Below, piece after piece: positions 54,379 through 64,000 of a DNA stretch of 64,000 nt. The notes beneath the pieces were generated by a model, which did not search any database, was not told where the DNA came from, and saw only the letters and a program-made list of their open reading frames with translations. The stretch's first letter is position 1. Each line of letters starts with the position of its first letter. Source of the stretch: Affinirhizobium lemnae. GTDB lineage: Bacteria; Pseudomonadota; Alphaproteobacteria; Rhizobiales; Rhizobiaceae. A program made the translations under genes and the position numbers. Location of the stretch: the NCBI RefSeq assembly GCF_022968395.1, contig NZ_JALJQZ010000010.1:1-64000 (forward strand), read 5' to 3'.

Positions 54379-54803
54379 GTGTCGTCCTTGTCGAGCGGGA
54401 TACCATAAAGCTCCAGACGATGACCCACGAGCCGGAAGCCATGCTCGCGTGCAATGCGCTCCTGCAGCGCCTCGATTTCGGCGGAATGAAACTCGATCAC
54501 CGTGCCAGTTTTCACATCGATCATATGATCATGATGCTCTTCCGGCACCGTTTCGTAACGCGAGCGGCCATCGCGAAAATCATGCTTTTCGATAATCCCG
54601 GCATCCTCGAACAGCTTGACCGTGCGATAGACAGTCGAGATCGAAATGCGCGGATCAATCTTGCTGGAGCGTCTATACAACTCCTCGACGTCCGGATGAT
54701 CATCGGATTCCTGCAAGGTCCGCGCAATCACGCGGCGCTGCTCGGTCATGCGCATGCCCTTTTGAGCACAAAGCTCTTCCAGCGATTTGGTCAAATCGGT
54801 CAT
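54375..54803 (-). CDS. Fur-family regulator, probably Mur (manganese uptake regulator)
   Basis: The 142-residue protein has the winged helix (MRMTEQRRVIARTLQES, then SISTVYRTVKLFEDAGII) and metal-binding EEHHDHMIDVKTG of the Fur family. It lacks the C-terminal CxxC zinc motif of classical enteric Fur. In Rhizobiales the homologue at this locus is Mur, which senses manganese and represses Mn uptake genes. Which metal it senses here is inferred from lineage and locus, not seen. Irr is less likely because its heme regulatory motif is absent. Confidence 0.85.
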   Translation of the reverse strand: MTDLTKSLEELCAQKGMRMTEQRRVIARTLQESDDHPDVEELYRRSSKIDPRISISTVYRTVKLFEDAGIIEKHDFRDGRSRYETVPEEHHDHMIDVKTGTVIEFHSAEIEALQERIAREHGFRLVGHRLELYGIPLDKDDT

Positions 54804-54842
54804 CGTGTCACGGCCTTGCGCGTTCCCGTCATCGCCAAGGGA

Positions 54843-55337
54843 CTAGCGAAGATCACGCTTCATGACAAGCGCCGCGGAACGCGTTCCATCGGCGCTGGCA
54901 TAATAGGCGGGTCTGCGGGCAACCTGCTTGAAGCCAAGCCTGCGATAAAGCCCGACAGCTGGGTCGTTGGTCTCCTCGACTTCCAGGAACATCTCTTCGG
55001 CGCCGCGCTCAACGGCATCGCGAAGCGCTGCCTGCATGAGCCGCCAGCCGAGCCCGGAGCGACCGACTTTTTCGCCAACAGCAATCGTGAGAATTTCCGA
55101 TTCGCCGCCCGCCTCACGGGCAAGCACGAAGCCACCCAACGGCCTACTGAAGAAAGCATTCGTCTGAATGGCGCAAAAGCCGAAGACACCCGACTGTTCG
55201 AGAAGGTTCAGAACCTCCTGCTCACTCCACTGGCGCGCAAAGCGCTGCCCGTGCATTTCCGAAACTTCAGCCGCATCCGCATCGCGCATCGGTACGATGT
55301 CGAAAAACGGCTTCCAGGTCAGGTAGTCCTCAAACAT
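54843..55337 (-). CDS. rimI: GNAT acetyltransferase RimI-like
   Basis: The 164-residue acetyltransferase has the acetyl-CoA loop VGEKVGRSGLGWRLM and the following EMFLEVEETNDPAVGLYRRLGF typical of ribosomal protein S18 alanine N-acetyltransferases. It is adjacent to tsaB, the common pairing. The N-terminus is slightly longer than in E. coli RimI. Confidence 0.9.
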   Translation of the reverse strand: MFEDYLTWKPFFDIVPMRDADAAEVSEMHGQRFARQWSEQEVLNLLEQSGVFGFCAIQTNAFFSRPLGGFVLAREAGGESEILTIAVGEKVGRSGLGWRLMQAALRDAVERGAEEMFLEVEETNDPAVGLYRRLGFKQVARRPAYYASADGTRSAALVMKRDLR

Positions 55338-55346
55338 GAAGTCTCG

Positions 55347-56006
55347 TCAGGCACGAAGTAGGGCAAAACCATCCTGCGGTTTAGCATCCGGCCCGCGCAG
55401 GTAAAGAGGTTTTGGCCAATCCACAGTCACGTCCGCCAAGGCAGCAAGCCGGGCGACCACGGCGATGTCGAACCGATCGGGTTCGACTGTCTGGTCCGCA
55501 TCGTCGAGCAAGGCGCAAGCGGTGCCGGTCACTTTAGCTCCGAAATGTGCGACCCAACGTCGGAGTTGCTGAACATCAATGCTTTGCGGTGGATTAAGCG
55601 GCTTTCCATCTACCGCAAAGACCTGTGCATAGATCTCGTCGCGTTTGGCATCCATGGCGGCGATGACGGGAAGTGATGCATCTGCATTGAGATGCATTTG
55701 CGCGAGCGTGTGCAGGGTCGACACGCCGACCGTATCGACGCCAAGAGCCAGACCAAAACCCCGGGCAGCGGCAACGCCGACACGGATTCCGGTGAAGGAG
55801 CCAGGGCCAATCGTTACGCCGATCCGCTCGATGCTACTCAGCGAAATACCGGCAGTGCCCACAGCTTCTTCAACCATGGCCATCAGCCGTTCTGCATGCC
55901 CTTTGCCGATCCGCTCTCTTACGACCGACAACATCTGGCCGGTCGCGGCGTCAAGAACCGCGGCGGAGCAATCCACCCCCGCCGTATCGATTGCGAGAAC
56001 CTTCAT
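55347..56006 (-). CDS. tsaB: tRNA threonylcarbamoyladenosine biosynthesis protein TsaB
   Basis: The 219-residue protein has the ASKHA-type beginning VLAIDTAGVDCSAAVLD and the GPGSFTGIRVGVAAARG segment of TsaB. TsaB supports TsaD and TsaE in making t6A37. It ends 9 bp before rimI on the same strand. Length is normal. Confidence 0.94.
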   Translation of the reverse strand: MKVLAIDTAGVDCSAAVLDAATGQMLSVVRERIGKGHAERLMAMVEEAVGTAGISLSSIERIGVTIGPGSFTGIRVGVAAARGFGLALGVDTVGVSTLHTLAQMHLNADASLPVIAAMDAKRDEIYAQVFAVDGKPLNPPQSIDVQQLRRWVAHFGAKVTGTACALLDDADQTVEPDRFDIAVVARLAALADVTVDWPKPLYLRGPDAKPQDGFALLRA

Positions 56007-56012
56007 CGAGGA

Positions 56013-56579
56013 TCAGAGCGCTTCGACTGCTTGTACTTCAGGCACGAAATGGCGCAGCAGGTTCTGTACACCGTGCTTCAGCGTTGCCGTCGAGGACGGG
56101 CAACCCGAGCAAGCGCCCTTCATGTTCAGGTAGACCGTTCCTTCGCGGAAGCCCTTGAACGTGATGTCGCCACCATCCTGCGCAACAGCCGGACGAACGC
56201 GCGTTTCGAGCAATTCCTTGATGGTTGCGACAATGGTCTCATCGCCCGCATCGAAGAACTCGCCTTCCTCATCGGTTGCTTCCGCAAAGCTTGCCGAACC
56301 ACCCATAACCGGCTGACCGGACATGAAGTGCTCCATGATGGAGCCGAGGATTGCTGGCTTCAGATGCTGCCACTCCTGCGCTTCCTTCGTAACGGTCACG
56401 AAATCGTAGCCGAAATAGACGCCTGTGACGCCCGGAATATTGAACAGACGTGCTGCAAGCGGTGACGCCTGGGCTTCATCGGACGAGCGGAAATCGGCGG
56501 TGCCCTTTTCCATCACGACCTTGCCCGGCAGAAACTTCAGCGTTGCAGGGTTCGGGGTGGCTTCGGTCTGGATGAACAT
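56013..56579 (-). CDS. NifU-like Fe-S scaffold/carrier protein (NfuA type)
   Basis: The 188-residue protein has an N-terminal Nfu_N domain (FIQTEATPNPATLKFLPG) and a C-terminal NifU domain with the cluster-binding CxxC in GACSGCPSSTATLKHG. It should transfer Fe-S clusters to client proteins. The ATG at 56579 follows AGGAGATG and fits the family start; the frame extends 16 codons further upstream without support. It ends 6 bp before tsaB. Confidence 0.94.
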   Translation of the reverse strand: MFIQTEATPNPATLKFLPGKVVMEKGTADFRSSDEAQASPLAARLFNIPGVTGVYFGYDFVTVTKEAQEWQHLKPAILGSIMEHFMSGQPVMGGSASFAEATDEEGEFFDAGDETIVATIKELLETRVRPAVAQDGGDITFKGFREGTVYLNMKGACSGCPSSTATLKHGVQNLLRHFVPEVQAVEAL

Positions 56580-56691
56580 GTCGCATCTCCTTGGCGGCTC
56601 TTGCAGCGCCAGTTTAGAATTCTTCAAAAGAAGATAGTCGCATTCAGCTTTATGTTCAAGTGCGCCGTTGCTCAGTAAGGGTCAAGAGCGA

Positions 56692-57183
56692 TCAGCAGAG
56701 TGCGTCGATTTCGTCATCGCTGAGTGTATCCGGCAGAACGGTGACCGGAATGGGAAAAGCGGCGGTGCGGCCGGCAAGCGAGGCGACCAGTGGTCCCGGC
56801 CCTTCCTTGGCGGAACCGGCAGCCAGAACCAGAATGGCAATGTCCCGGTCTTCTTCGATCGCGGCATTGATCTCTTCAGCCGCATTTCCTTCGCGAATCA
56901 CGATTTCCGGGTCAATGCCGATGGTCTCGCGCACTTTCTGTGCCACCTTTGCCATGACTGCCTCGGCCTCCTCACGCGCCTCCGCACGCATTATCTGCTC
57001 AACACCCAGCCATTGCTGAAAATCACCTTCGGGGATCACATAGAGCATGACCAGAGAGCCGTTGGTATTCTGGGCGCGGCGGCCTGCATAATGTACGGCC
57101 CGTTCGCATTCCGGCGTACCATCGATCACGGCCATGAACTTGCGCCGGTGCCCCTCCAGCCGTGACAGTCGCTTTGATACCAT
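56692..57183 (-). CDS. Universal stress protein (UspA family)
   Basis: The 163-residue protein has the UspA fold pattern: a first strand KFMAVIDGTPECERAVHYA, an acidic middle, the EIVIREGNAAEEI region, and a C-terminal VLAAGSAKEGPGPLV in place of the strict ATP-binding G-2X-G-9X-G(S/T) loop. GGAGGGG precedes the ATG. Role in stress survival is inferred from the family. Confidence 0.88.
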   Translation of the reverse strand: MVSKRLSRLEGHRRKFMAVIDGTPECERAVHYAGRRAQNTNGSLVMLYVIPEGDFQQWLGVEQIMRAEAREEAEAVMAKVAQKVRETIGIDPEIVIREGNAAEEINAAIEEDRDIAILVLAAGSAKEGPGPLVASLAGRTAAFPIPVTVLPDTLSDDEIDALC

Positions 57184-57248
57184 GCTTCCCCTCCGCCACC
57201 TCGACCGATCCTATCGAGATTGCAAAATCTATACGAAAACCGCCAAAT

Positions 57249-57277
57249 GAAAACCCGCCGGTCATGACACCGGCGGG
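57249..57277 (-). terminator. Intrinsic terminator after trpS
   Basis: On the minus strand CCCGCCGGT and ACCGGCGGG form a perfect 9-bp stem with loop GTCATG followed by TTTTC, 24 bp beyond the trpS stop. Confidence 0.9.
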
Positions 57278-57301
57278 CTCACATGAAGCTGATCTATCCT
57301 A

Positions 57302-58366
57302 TCAGCGCAGGAAGCCGACGATGTCGTAAACGTCGTTCATCACTGCTTCGGCGCGGGCGCGGGCGCGCTCACCGCCATCCTTGAGGATTGCGTCGATATG
57401 CGAGGTATCTCCAAGCAGACGGCGCATTTCGTCACTGATCGGTGCCAGAACCTGAACGGCCAGATCGGCCAGTGCGGGTTTGAAAACGGAGAATTGCTGA
57501 CCGCCGAATTCCTTCAGAACATCGGCTTTTGTTCTGTCTGCAAGAGCAGCATAGATGCCGATCAGATTGTCCGCTTCCGGACGTCCGGCCAGCCCTTCGA
57601 CTTCCGACGGCAAACCGTCAGGATCCGTCTTTGCCTTGCGGATCTTCTTGAGAATTTCGTCGGCGTCATCCATCAGGTTGATGCGGGACAGGTCGGATGG
57701 ATCGGACTTGGACATCTTTTTGGTGCCATCGCGTAAGCTCATGACGCGGGGGGCAGGACCGTCGATCAAAGGCTCGACCAGCGGGAAATAGCCATGGATC
57801 GGCTCTTCTCCGACCACCATGTCCACGCCCTGACCCGTGGTGCGGATGCGCTCCTGGAAGTCGATGTTGAACTTCTGTGCGATATCACGCGCCAGTTCCA
57901 GATGCTGCTTCTGGTCGTCTCCGACCGGCACATGGGTCGCGCGATAGACAAGAATATCAGCAGCCATCAGGCTCGGATAGGCAAGCAGGCCAAGTGAGGC
58001 GTTTTCGCGGTCCTTGCCGGCCTTGTCCTTGAACTGCGTCATGCGGTTCATCCAGCCAATACGGGCAACGCAATTGAAAATCCACGCCAGTTCCGCATGC
58101 TGCGGCACAGCCGACTGATTAAAGACGATATGCTTGACCGGATCGATGCCGGACGCGATGAAGGCGGCGGCAATGGAGCGGATCTGACCCTTCAGGTCTT
58201 CATGGACCAGTTGGGCGGTAATGGCATGCAGGTCCACGACGCAATAGATGCAATCATTGTTTTCCTGAAGCGCCACGAATTTACGGATCGCACCGAGATA
58301 ATTGCCGAGATGCAGGTTGCCGGTGGGCTGAACACCGGAAAAAACGAGCGGCTTGAAGCTGTTCAT
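57302..58366 (-). CDS. trpS: Tryptophanyl-tRNA synthetase
   Basis: The 354-residue class I synthetase has the HIGH-like motif in [13 protein letters not shown] and KMSKS in [12 protein letters not shown]. The ATG at 58366 follows GAGGACG and begins the conserved FSGVQPTG region closely; the frame extends 17 codons upstream without support. It is followed by a strong terminator, with no attenuator-like leader peptide seen upstream. Confidence 0.97.
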   Translation of the reverse strand: MNSFKPLVFSGVQPTGNLHLGNYLGAIRKFVALQENNDCIYCVVDLHAITAQLVHEDLKGQIRSIAAAFIASGIDPVKHIVFNQSAVPQHAELAWIFNCVARIGWMNRMTQFKDKAGKDRENASLGLLAYPSLMAADILVYRATHVPVGDDQKQHLELARDIAQKFNIDFQERIRTTGQGVDMVVGEEPIHGYFPLVEPLIDGPAPRVMSLRDGTKKMSKSDPSDLSRINLMDDADEILKKIRKAKTDPDGLPSEVEGLAGRPEADNLIGIYAALADRTKADVLKEFGGQQFSVFKPALADLAVQVLAPISDEMRRLLGDTSHIDAILKDGGERARARAEAVMNDVYDIVGFLR

Positions 58367-58737
58367 ATCGTCCTCGATAGGCTGGTGGAGGGCCACAGGC
58401 TTTCGGAAACGAGGCATCGGAAAGGGTGAAGTCTTTCCGCGCCGCGCCCCTGACGGCCAGGGTTTGCGCGGCGTTTCTAGTGCGTTTCGGGCAGGCCGAT
58501 CAAGGGATTATTCGCCGCTGTGCTGGATCAGATCCTTCAAAACGCATTTCCACAGGCAGTCCACAGTCTAACTACTTTCCACGTCATAAATCCCTCAATG
58601 GTTAATGGATCTTAGCAATTAAGGCAGCGACTTCTCTAATTTGAGCAAATTTATCCTTATTGACGTCACTTTGAGAAACGAAATGCTCCGCACATTCTTT
58701 TGCGGCTGTCCGAGGGCCGCACAGTTACGGAGTTCAA
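58367..58737. other. Divergent intergenic region trpS / peptidase-like gene
   Basis: No gene is evident in these 371 bp. It should contain promoters for both flanking genes, though no strong sigma-70 match stands out. An imperfect inverted repeat spans 58480-58547 (TGCGTTT on the left, AAAACGCA on the right) and may be an intergenic repeat element. The right part is AT-rich. Confidence 0.5.
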
Positions 58738-59172
58738 ATGCGTTTACTTCTATGTGTCGGGCTTAGCCTCGCCATCGCGGCCACATCCGCCATTGCCGGA
58801 GAGGCCTCCACAGAGAGCAACGGTGTCAAGAAGCGCCGCGCCAATCTATTCAAGCACGATTATAGTGCAGCCTATACAGTCCAGCGTGTCAGCGTACGCA
58901 CCGCCTGTTTTCCGGAAAAGCTGGAAGCAATCCTTGCTCATATTGCGCAGCAGACGGGTCGCAAGCCCGTCGTCACGTCAGGCCATCGTCCCCGCGCCGG
59001 GGCCTCACAGCACAGCCATTGCCTCGCCGCCGACATCCGGGTTCCGGGTGTGTCTGATCGCAAAGTGGTGGCTGCGGCCAGCACAGCCCCCGGAATTGGC
59101 GGCATCGGGCGCTATTGCAATGGCATCATCCACGTCGATGTCGGGCCGAAGCGTCGCTGGGTCTATTGCTGA
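58738..59172 (+). CDS. Secreted peptidase M15A-like protein (DUF882/YcbK-like)
   Basis: The 144-residue protein has a signal peptide (about residues 1-20, ending AIAG) and an M15-type metallopeptidase core: VTSGHRPR, SQHSHCLAADIRVPG with His and Asp ligands, and [14 protein letters not shown] with the final His. Family members act on peptidoglycan side chains or are inactive murein binders. ACGGAG precedes the ATG. Its 3' end overlaps the convergent murJ gene by 10 bp. Confidence 0.85.
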   Translation: MRLLLCVGLSLAIAATSAIAGEASTESNGVKKRRANLFKHDYSAAYTVQRVSVRTACFPEKLEAILAHIAQQTGRKPVVTSGHRPRAGASQHSHCLAADIRVPGVSDRKVVAAASTAPGIGGIGRYCNGIIHVDVGPKRRWVYC

Positions 59173-60758
59173 TCGTCCGCAGTAGAAGCAGGCGCCCGCT
59201 TTCCACGCTTCAGATTTCGCCGGATCATGCCGAGATCAGCGCCGCCGATCAGGAAGGCGATGCCGAAATAGGTCACCATCGCCAGCCCGATCAGGCCGAA
59301 GAGTGCCGCGAGCTGATGCAGAAGTCCGCTTCCTGGTGTCAGCCAAGGCGCAGCATAGGGCATGGCATAGATCAATCCCGCGCTCATGAACGCGGTCGCA
59401 ATCAGCAACATCAGCACTCGTCGCGCAAACGACCATTCCCAGGTTAGATCACCACGTTTCCACAGCGTGAAGAATAAGAGGCAGGTGTTGATCCAGCCGG
59501 CAGCAGCTTCCGCCGTCGCAATGCCCCTTTCCGCGATCAACGGGAACAAGCTTATGGCGAGCGCGGAGTTGACCACGACCGAGACGATGGTGAAACGCAT
59601 CGGCGTCTTGGTATCTTCTCGTGCGTAAAAGCCTGGCTGCAGCGCCTTGATCATCACAAACCCCGGCAGGCCAAGACCGTAGATGGCGAGAATAGACGCA
59701 ACGACAGCGGTATTGTCTGCGCTGAAGGCTCCACGCTCATAGAGAACGCGAATGATGGCTTCGGACAGGATCCAGATACCTGCAGCGGCGGGGAGCGTCA
59801 GAAACAGCACGAATTCCAGAGAGCGGTTCTGGATGTTCGATGCCTCCTTCATGTGCCCGCCCTTCAGGGCACGCGCGAGTTCCGGCAGAAGCACGACACC
59901 GACAGCCACGCCCACTACACCCAGCGGCAGCTGGTAGATGCGGTCGGCATATTGGAGCGCCGCGATAGCGCCTTCCTTGCCGGACGCAATGGCCTGGCCG
60001 ATGATCTGGTTGATCTGGGTAATGCCGCCTGTCACCGCAGCCGGAACGGCCAAGACCAGCAAGCGCTTGACGTTCGGTGTCATTTTTGGTCGGCGCAAAC
60101 CAATGCGGATGCCTGCATGGCGCACGCCGAAATAGACGATAGCGAGCTGAACGATCCCCGCCGCGAGCACGCTCCAGGACAGGTACCAGCCTGTCGTCAG
60201 CGGATCGGCGCCGGTCCACAGCGCATACAAGAGCGCGCTGATCATGATGACGTTCAGGAAGACCGGCGCAATGGCTGCCGCGAAGAAATGATGCAGCGAA
60301 TTCAGCATACCGCTCATCATGGCCGTCAGCGACATGCACATGAGATAGGGGAACATGACGATCGCCATGCGCACGGTGATCGCCGTCTTTTCTGGATCAT
60401 CGGCAAAACCGGGTGCTATGATCCAGCGCACCAGAAGCGGCATGGAAAGCTGCATGCCAATGGTGATGACGAGAAGCGCCGTGAAGAGGACCCCGAAGAC
60501 TTCTTCCGAAAAGCGCTTGGCACCCTCGACGCCATTTGCCTCGATCTCCTTGGAGAACAGCGGCACGAAGGCGGCGTTGAATGCGCCTTCCGCGAACAAA
60601 CGACGGAACAGGTTCGGAAAGCGGAAGGCCGCATAGAAGATGTCCGCCATCGGGCCTGTGCCAAGGGCCGCAGCCATCAGCGTCTCACGGGCAAAGCCGA
60701 ACAGGCGGCTGCCGAGCGTTGCGCCGCCAACGGTCGCGAACTTCTTGACGAGGCTCAT
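59163..60758 (-). CDS. murJ: Lipid II flippase MurJ
   Basis: The 531-residue integral membrane protein has about 14 helices and the MviN/MurJ N-terminal pattern ([20 protein letters not shown]). It flips lipid II to the periplasm for peptidoglycan synthesis. The ATG overlaps the glnD stop (ATGA). The arrangement glnD-murJ is conserved in rhizobia. Confidence 0.96.
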   Translation of the reverse strand: MSLVKKFATVGGATLGSRLFGFARETLMAAALGTGPMADIFYAAFRFPNLFRRLFAEGAFNAAFVPLFSKEIEANGVEGAKRFSEEVFGVLFTALLVITIGMQLSMPLLVRWIIAPGFADDPEKTAITVRMAIVMFPYLMCMSLTAMMSGMLNSLHHFFAAAIAPVFLNVIMISALLYALWTGADPLTTGWYLSWSVLAAGIVQLAIVYFGVRHAGIRIGLRRPKMTPNVKRLLVLAVPAAVTGGITQINQIIGQAIASGKEGAIAALQYADRIYQLPLGVVGVAVGVVLLPELARALKGGHMKEASNIQNRSLEFVLFLTLPAAAGIWILSEAIIRVLYERGAFSADNTAVVASILAIYGLGLPGFVMIKALQPGFYAREDTKTPMRFTIVSVVVNSALAISLFPLIAERGIATAEAAAGWINTCLLFFTLWKRGDLTWEWSFARRVLMLLIATAFMSAGLIYAMPYAAPWLTPGSGLLHQLAALFGLIGLAMVTYFGIAFLIGGADLGMIRRNLKRGKRAPASTADDQQ

Positions 60759-63595
60759 GCGTCAGCCCGCGTCTTGCGCGGCGGGTTGCCTGCACGCACC
60801 GCGACCGGATCCGGTGCAATAATGCCGGAAGGCATTCCGCGGCGAAGCTCGTCTTCCTGCTCGGTCAGAACCGTCTTCAGTCGTTGAACGATGGTGCCCT
60901 GCCGGTTTTCATTGGTGATTTTCGATCCCACGAGATCCGTCACATAGAAGGTATCGATGACCTTTTCGCCGAAGGTGGTGATGCGTGCCGAATGAATGTC
61001 GAGCGACAGATCCGCAAGCACAACGGTGATATCTGCGAGGAGACCTGTTCGATCCAGGCCTTCGACTTCGATCACCGTGAACTTGTTCGACAGTGTGTTC
61101 GAAATCGTCACTGACGGGTGAACGGTAAACGTCTTGTTCTTCTTCTTGGCCTTGGCCCGTGTTGCGATAACCTCTGGCAGGCGCTTCTTGCCGGACAGAA
61201 CGTCCTCTATCATCCGGCAGACGCTTTTGGCACGGCGAAGTTCGTCCTCATCATCCGGGAATTCGCGGTTGATGAGAATCGTATCCAGGGCACGACCATC
61301 GGTTGTCGTGTAGATCTGCGCATCCGCAATGTTGGAGCCCGCCGCGGCGCAAGCACCTGCGATGATCGACAAGAGGCGTGGATGGTCGGGCGCCAGGACC
61401 GTAATCTCCGTAATGGCCCGGAAACTATCGGTGCGGACCATGGTTGCCAGCGCCTGCCCGCCCTTGTCCGCATCGCGGATGAACTGCGCATGCCGCAACT
61501 GGTCTTCAAGCGCAACGGACAGGAGGTAGGGCTGGTAATGGAGCTTGGAATAGGTCTTGCGGTCCTTCTGGCTCCACGAATCCAGTGCATTGGCCAGAGC
61601 TTCTTCGGCAGCCTTGGCGCGTTCCTTGCGGGAGACCTCGGAGAAGCCGCCGGACAGGAGGAGCTCCGTTTCGTAATACAGCGTGCGCAGCAACTGGCCT
61701 TTCCAGCCGTTCCACACACCCGGACCGACCGCGCGGATGTCACAGATCGTCAGGACCAGCAGCGCCTTCAGCCGGTCAAGCGATTGCACCTTGTCGGCAA
61801 AGTCCGTCACGGTCTTGCGATCATGGAGGTCGCGGGTCTGGGCTACCATGGACATCAGAAGATGCTGATCGATGAGCCAGGCAACCAATTCGACCTGCTT
61901 CGGCTTCAAGCCAAAACGTGGACCCAGTTTGCGAGCAACACGCGCACCGGCAATCGAATGATCTTCCTGCCGCCCCTTGGCGATGTCATGCAAAAGCACG
62001 GCTACATAAAGCGCCTCACGCTCCTCGATCGAGGGCATCAGCTTGTTGGCAAGCGGGTGCTCATCCGCAAAGCGACCCTTGTCGATATCGGAAAGGGCTT
62101 CGACAGCGCGGATCAGGTGCTCGTCCACTGTATAATGGTGATACATGCTGAACTGCATCATCGCGACGATCTTGCCGAATTCCGGGATGAAGCGCCCTAG
62201 AACACCAGCTTCGTTCATTCGCCTGAGCGTCAAAGCCGGTTCAAGCCGTGATGTGAGGATCGAGAGGAACAGCCGGTTGGCTTCGGCATCCTCACGCAAT
62301 TTGTCGTCTATGAGATGCAGGCTGCGTGTAATCGCCTGAAGCGCGTCCGGATGATATTCAAGGCCATGGAGATCGGCCACATGAAACAGGCGGATGATGC
62401 TGACCGGATCCCGCTTGAAGACCTCGGGATCTGCCAGTGCGATGCGTCCACGATCTTCAACGAATTCCGAGCTTCCGGGGAGCCTGCGCACGCGACGGCG
62501 GAAACGCCCGATCACGCCCGTAATGCCGGGGGCAGGTTTTGCCTGCTCTTCCTCAAGCGCGGCGCAGAGGATGCGCGTCAGATCCCCCACATCCTTGGTG
62601 ACAAGGAAGTAGTGCTTCATGAAGCGTTCGACGGCAGAGAGGTTTGGTCTGTTGTTATAACCAAGATTGGCGGCGATTTCGCGCTGGATATCGAAGGAAA
62701 GCCGCTCTTCTGCCTTTCCCGTTACGAAATGCATCTGGCAGCGTACGGCCCAGAGGAAATCTTCCGCCTTCTGAAAAAGATGCCATTCTCGGCGAGACAG
62801 GACACCAAGCTTCACAAGCTGGGCGGTATCCCGAACACGGTAATGATACTTGGTAATCCAGAAGAGGGTCTGGATATCGCGGAGTCCGCCCTTGCCTTCC
62901 TTGACGTTCGGTTCGACGAGATAGCGCGTATCGCCAGCCTTCTGGTGCCGCTGGTCGCGCTCGCCCAGCTTTGCCGCGATGAAGTCTTCGGCGCCGTGAC
63001 TGACGATTTCGCTATCGAAGCGATGCTGCAGTTCATCCGACAGAAGCTTGCGGCCGCAGATGAACCGCATCTCCAGCACTGCGGTGCGGATCGTCATGTC
63101 CTGCTTGGACAATGCGATGCATTCATCGACGGTGCGGGTGGCGTGGCCTACCTTGAAACCGAGATCCCAAAGGACATAGAGCAGGAACTCGATCGCCTTT
63201 CGCATTTCGTCTGTATTCTTGGAAGGCAATAGGAAGAGCAGGTCGATATCAGACCCTGGCGCCAGCGTGCCTCGGCCATATCCGCCGACGGCAGTGACTG
63301 AAACCTGCGCCGCAGCCGCTGGATAAAACTTGGCGGTAACCGTTTCGAAGATGATGGCGATCAACTGATCCTGAACGTAGGAAATACGCTCTGCGCAGTT
63401 CAGGCCGCTGCCATCCTCTGCCAGAAGCTCCCTGGCCCGGTCACGGCTTTCATTGCTCGCCTTGCGAAAAATGGGTAGCAATGCTGCTCGCATTTCCAGG
63501 ATCTTGTCGGCTCCCAGTTCCAGAACCGCTTCGCAGTCCTTTCTCAGTTGAGCCGCATCCAGAAGTCCGGAAAATTCTATCTCGTGTCGTGCCAT
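60755..63595 (-). CDS. glnD: PII uridylyltransferase/uridylyl-removing enzyme GlnD
   Basis: The 946-residue bifunctional sensor uridylylates or deuridylylates PII in response to glutamine. In order it has a nucleotidyltransferase domain ([19 protein letters not shown] near residue 108), a GlnD PII-UTase region, an HD domain ([15 protein letters not shown] with HHYTVDEH before it) and two C-terminal ACT domains (about 720-800 and 835-910). All catalytic motifs appear intact. It is the main nitrogen-status sensor and is translationally coupled to murJ. Confidence 0.97.
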   Translation of the reverse strand: MARHEIEFSGLLDAAQLRKDCEAVLELGADKILEMRAALLPIFRKASNESRDRARELLAEDGSGLNCAERISYVQDQLIAIIFETVTAKFYPAAAAQVSVTAVGGYGRGTLAPGSDIDLLFLLPSKNTDEMRKAIEFLLYVLWDLGFKVGHATRTVDECIALSKQDMTIRTAVLEMRFICGRKLLSDELQHRFDSEIVSHGAEDFIAAKLGERDQRHQKAGDTRYLVEPNVKEGKGGLRDIQTLFWITKYHYRVRDTAQLVKLGVLSRREWHLFQKAEDFLWAVRCQMHFVTGKAEERLSFDIQREIAANLGYNNRPNLSAVERFMKHYFLVTKDVGDLTRILCAALEEEQAKPAPGITGVIGRFRRRVRRLPGSSEFVEDRGRIALADPEVFKRDPVSIIRLFHVADLHGLEYHPDALQAITRSLHLIDDKLREDAEANRLFLSILTSRLEPALTLRRMNEAGVLGRFIPEFGKIVAMMQFSMYHHYTVDEHLIRAVEALSDIDKGRFADEHPLANKLMPSIEEREALYVAVLLHDIAKGRQEDHSIAGARVARKLGPRFGLKPKQVELVAWLIDQHLLMSMVAQTRDLHDRKTVTDFADKVQSLDRLKALLVLTICDIRAVGPGVWNGWKGQLLRTLYYETELLLSGGFSEVSRKERAKAAEEALANALDSWSQKDRKTYSKLHYQPYLLSVALEDQLRHAQFIRDADKGGQALATMVRTDSFRAITEITVLAPDHPRLLSIIAGACAAAGSNIADAQIYTTTDGRALDTILINREFPDDEDELRRAKSVCRMIEDVLSGKKRLPEVIATRAKAKKKNKTFTVHPSVTISNTLSNKFTVIEVEGLDRTGLLADITVVLADLSLDIHSARITTFGEKVIDTFYVTDLVGSKITNENRQGTIVQRLKTVLTEQEDELRRGMPSGIIAPDPVAVRAGNPPRKTRADA

Positions 63596-63764
63596 GTTAT
63601 CCCGCCGGGTGCCGCACCCTGCGCTACAGCCTCAATCGCATCGTGTCGATACCGGATTGAGACGTAACGCCTCATTGCGGCACAGTGGTGCCGCAGTGTT
63701 GCCAGAGCGTTTCAGTCCTGCGGATAGATTTCACATCCGGGCCGATTTTCCAATCCTTGGTTTC

Positions 63765-64000
63765 TCATGTCTTACTGATTGACGAAGTACGCAACCTCAA
63801 ACGCCACTCGCTGGGGCTCATTCCCATTACGCGGCGAAACTCGCGATTGAAGTTAGACTTCGTCGCGAAACCGGCATCGAGCATGATCGTCGTCAAAGGC
63901 TGATCTGTTTCTTCCAGCAGACGGCACACTTCGCGTATACGGCGGTTGTTGACGAATTGCGACACGTTGAGACCCGTTGCACGATTGATTGCTGCGGAGA
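63765..64000 (-). CDS. AraC-family transcriptional regulator, C-terminal part (truncated by window edge)
   Basis: The frame is open to the right edge. The visible 78 codons encode an AraC-type double helix-turn-helix (AAINRATGLNVSQFVNNRRI, then TTIMLDAGFATKSNFNREFR and RVMGMSPSEWR). The effector-binding N-terminal part lies outside the window, so the regulated pathway cannot be named. It is read in the same direction as glnD, 169 bp upstream of it. Confidence 0.88.
   Translation of the reverse strand, partial: SAAINRATGLNVSQFVNNRRIREVCRLLEETDQPLTTIMLDAGFATKSNFNREFRRVMGMSPSEWRLRLRTSSISKT

Noticed and set aside
58600-58625. CtrA-like site (two TTAA boxes) upstream of the peptidase-like gene
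   Set aside because: The boxes are 13 bp apart, not 7, so the consensus is not met.
1-64000. CRISPR arrays or rRNA genes
   Set aside because: No regularly spaced repeat series and no rRNA-like sequence were seen anywhere in the window.

Overview
The window is chromosomal DNA of an alphaproteobacterium, most likely a member of the Rhizobiaceae (Agrobacterium/Rhizobium group). The evidence is the conserved core gene order (rpmH-rnpA-yidC, argB, dapD-dapE, truA-fmt-def, trmB-metK-lnt-corC-ybeY-phoH-miaB-plsC-mur-rimI-tsaB, nfuA, trpS, murJ-glnD), a rhizobial-type intergenic mosaic repeat, and a chemoreceptor with a NWEEF tail. No database search was possible, so all names rest on motifs, length and context.

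Bases 1-9018 are the right end of an integrative and conjugative element (ICE). It carries the 3' part of trbE, then trbJ, a trbK-type gene, trbL, trbF, trbG and trbI (mating-pair formation), a DUF2274 gene, a small unknown gene, a TumE/TumA-type toxin-antitoxin pair behind a palindromic operator, and a large serine recombinase. Many of these genes overlap by 4 bp.

Bases 8966-21077 are a second element of about 12.1 kb, bounded by a 25-bp direct repeat of the 3' end of a tRNA-Arg(ACG) gene. The tRNA copy is intact and sits beside a tyrosine integrase. All recognisable genes lie on the minus strand: integrase, a small membrane ORF, two Rha-type phage regulators, a 1268-residue protein resembling the T7 gp16 ejection protein with an N-terminal lysozyme-like domain, a DNA-binding-like protein, a NYN-domain nuclease, an HNH endonuclease, a Hin/Pin-type serine recombinase and small unknowns. 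Four sites resembling promoters of single-subunit (T7/K11-type) phage RNA polymerases read along these genes. No capsid, portal, terminase or phage RNA polymerase gene is present. It is best read as a reduced T7-like prophage or a phage-derived satellite in tandem with the ICE.

Bases 21132-64000 are ordinary chromosome: signalling (histidine kinase, MCP), ribosome/RNase P/membrane insertion (rpmH-rnpA-yidC), an ECF sigma/anti-sigma/fasciclin group, arginine and lysine biosynthesis, protein maturation (def, fmt), tRNA modification (truA, trmB, miaB, tsaB), S-adenosylmethionine synthesis, the lnt-corC-ybeY-phoH-miaB cluster, a Fur-family regulator (probably Mur), nfuA, trpS, a murein peptidase-like protein, murJ and glnD. 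The right edge cuts an AraC-family regulator.
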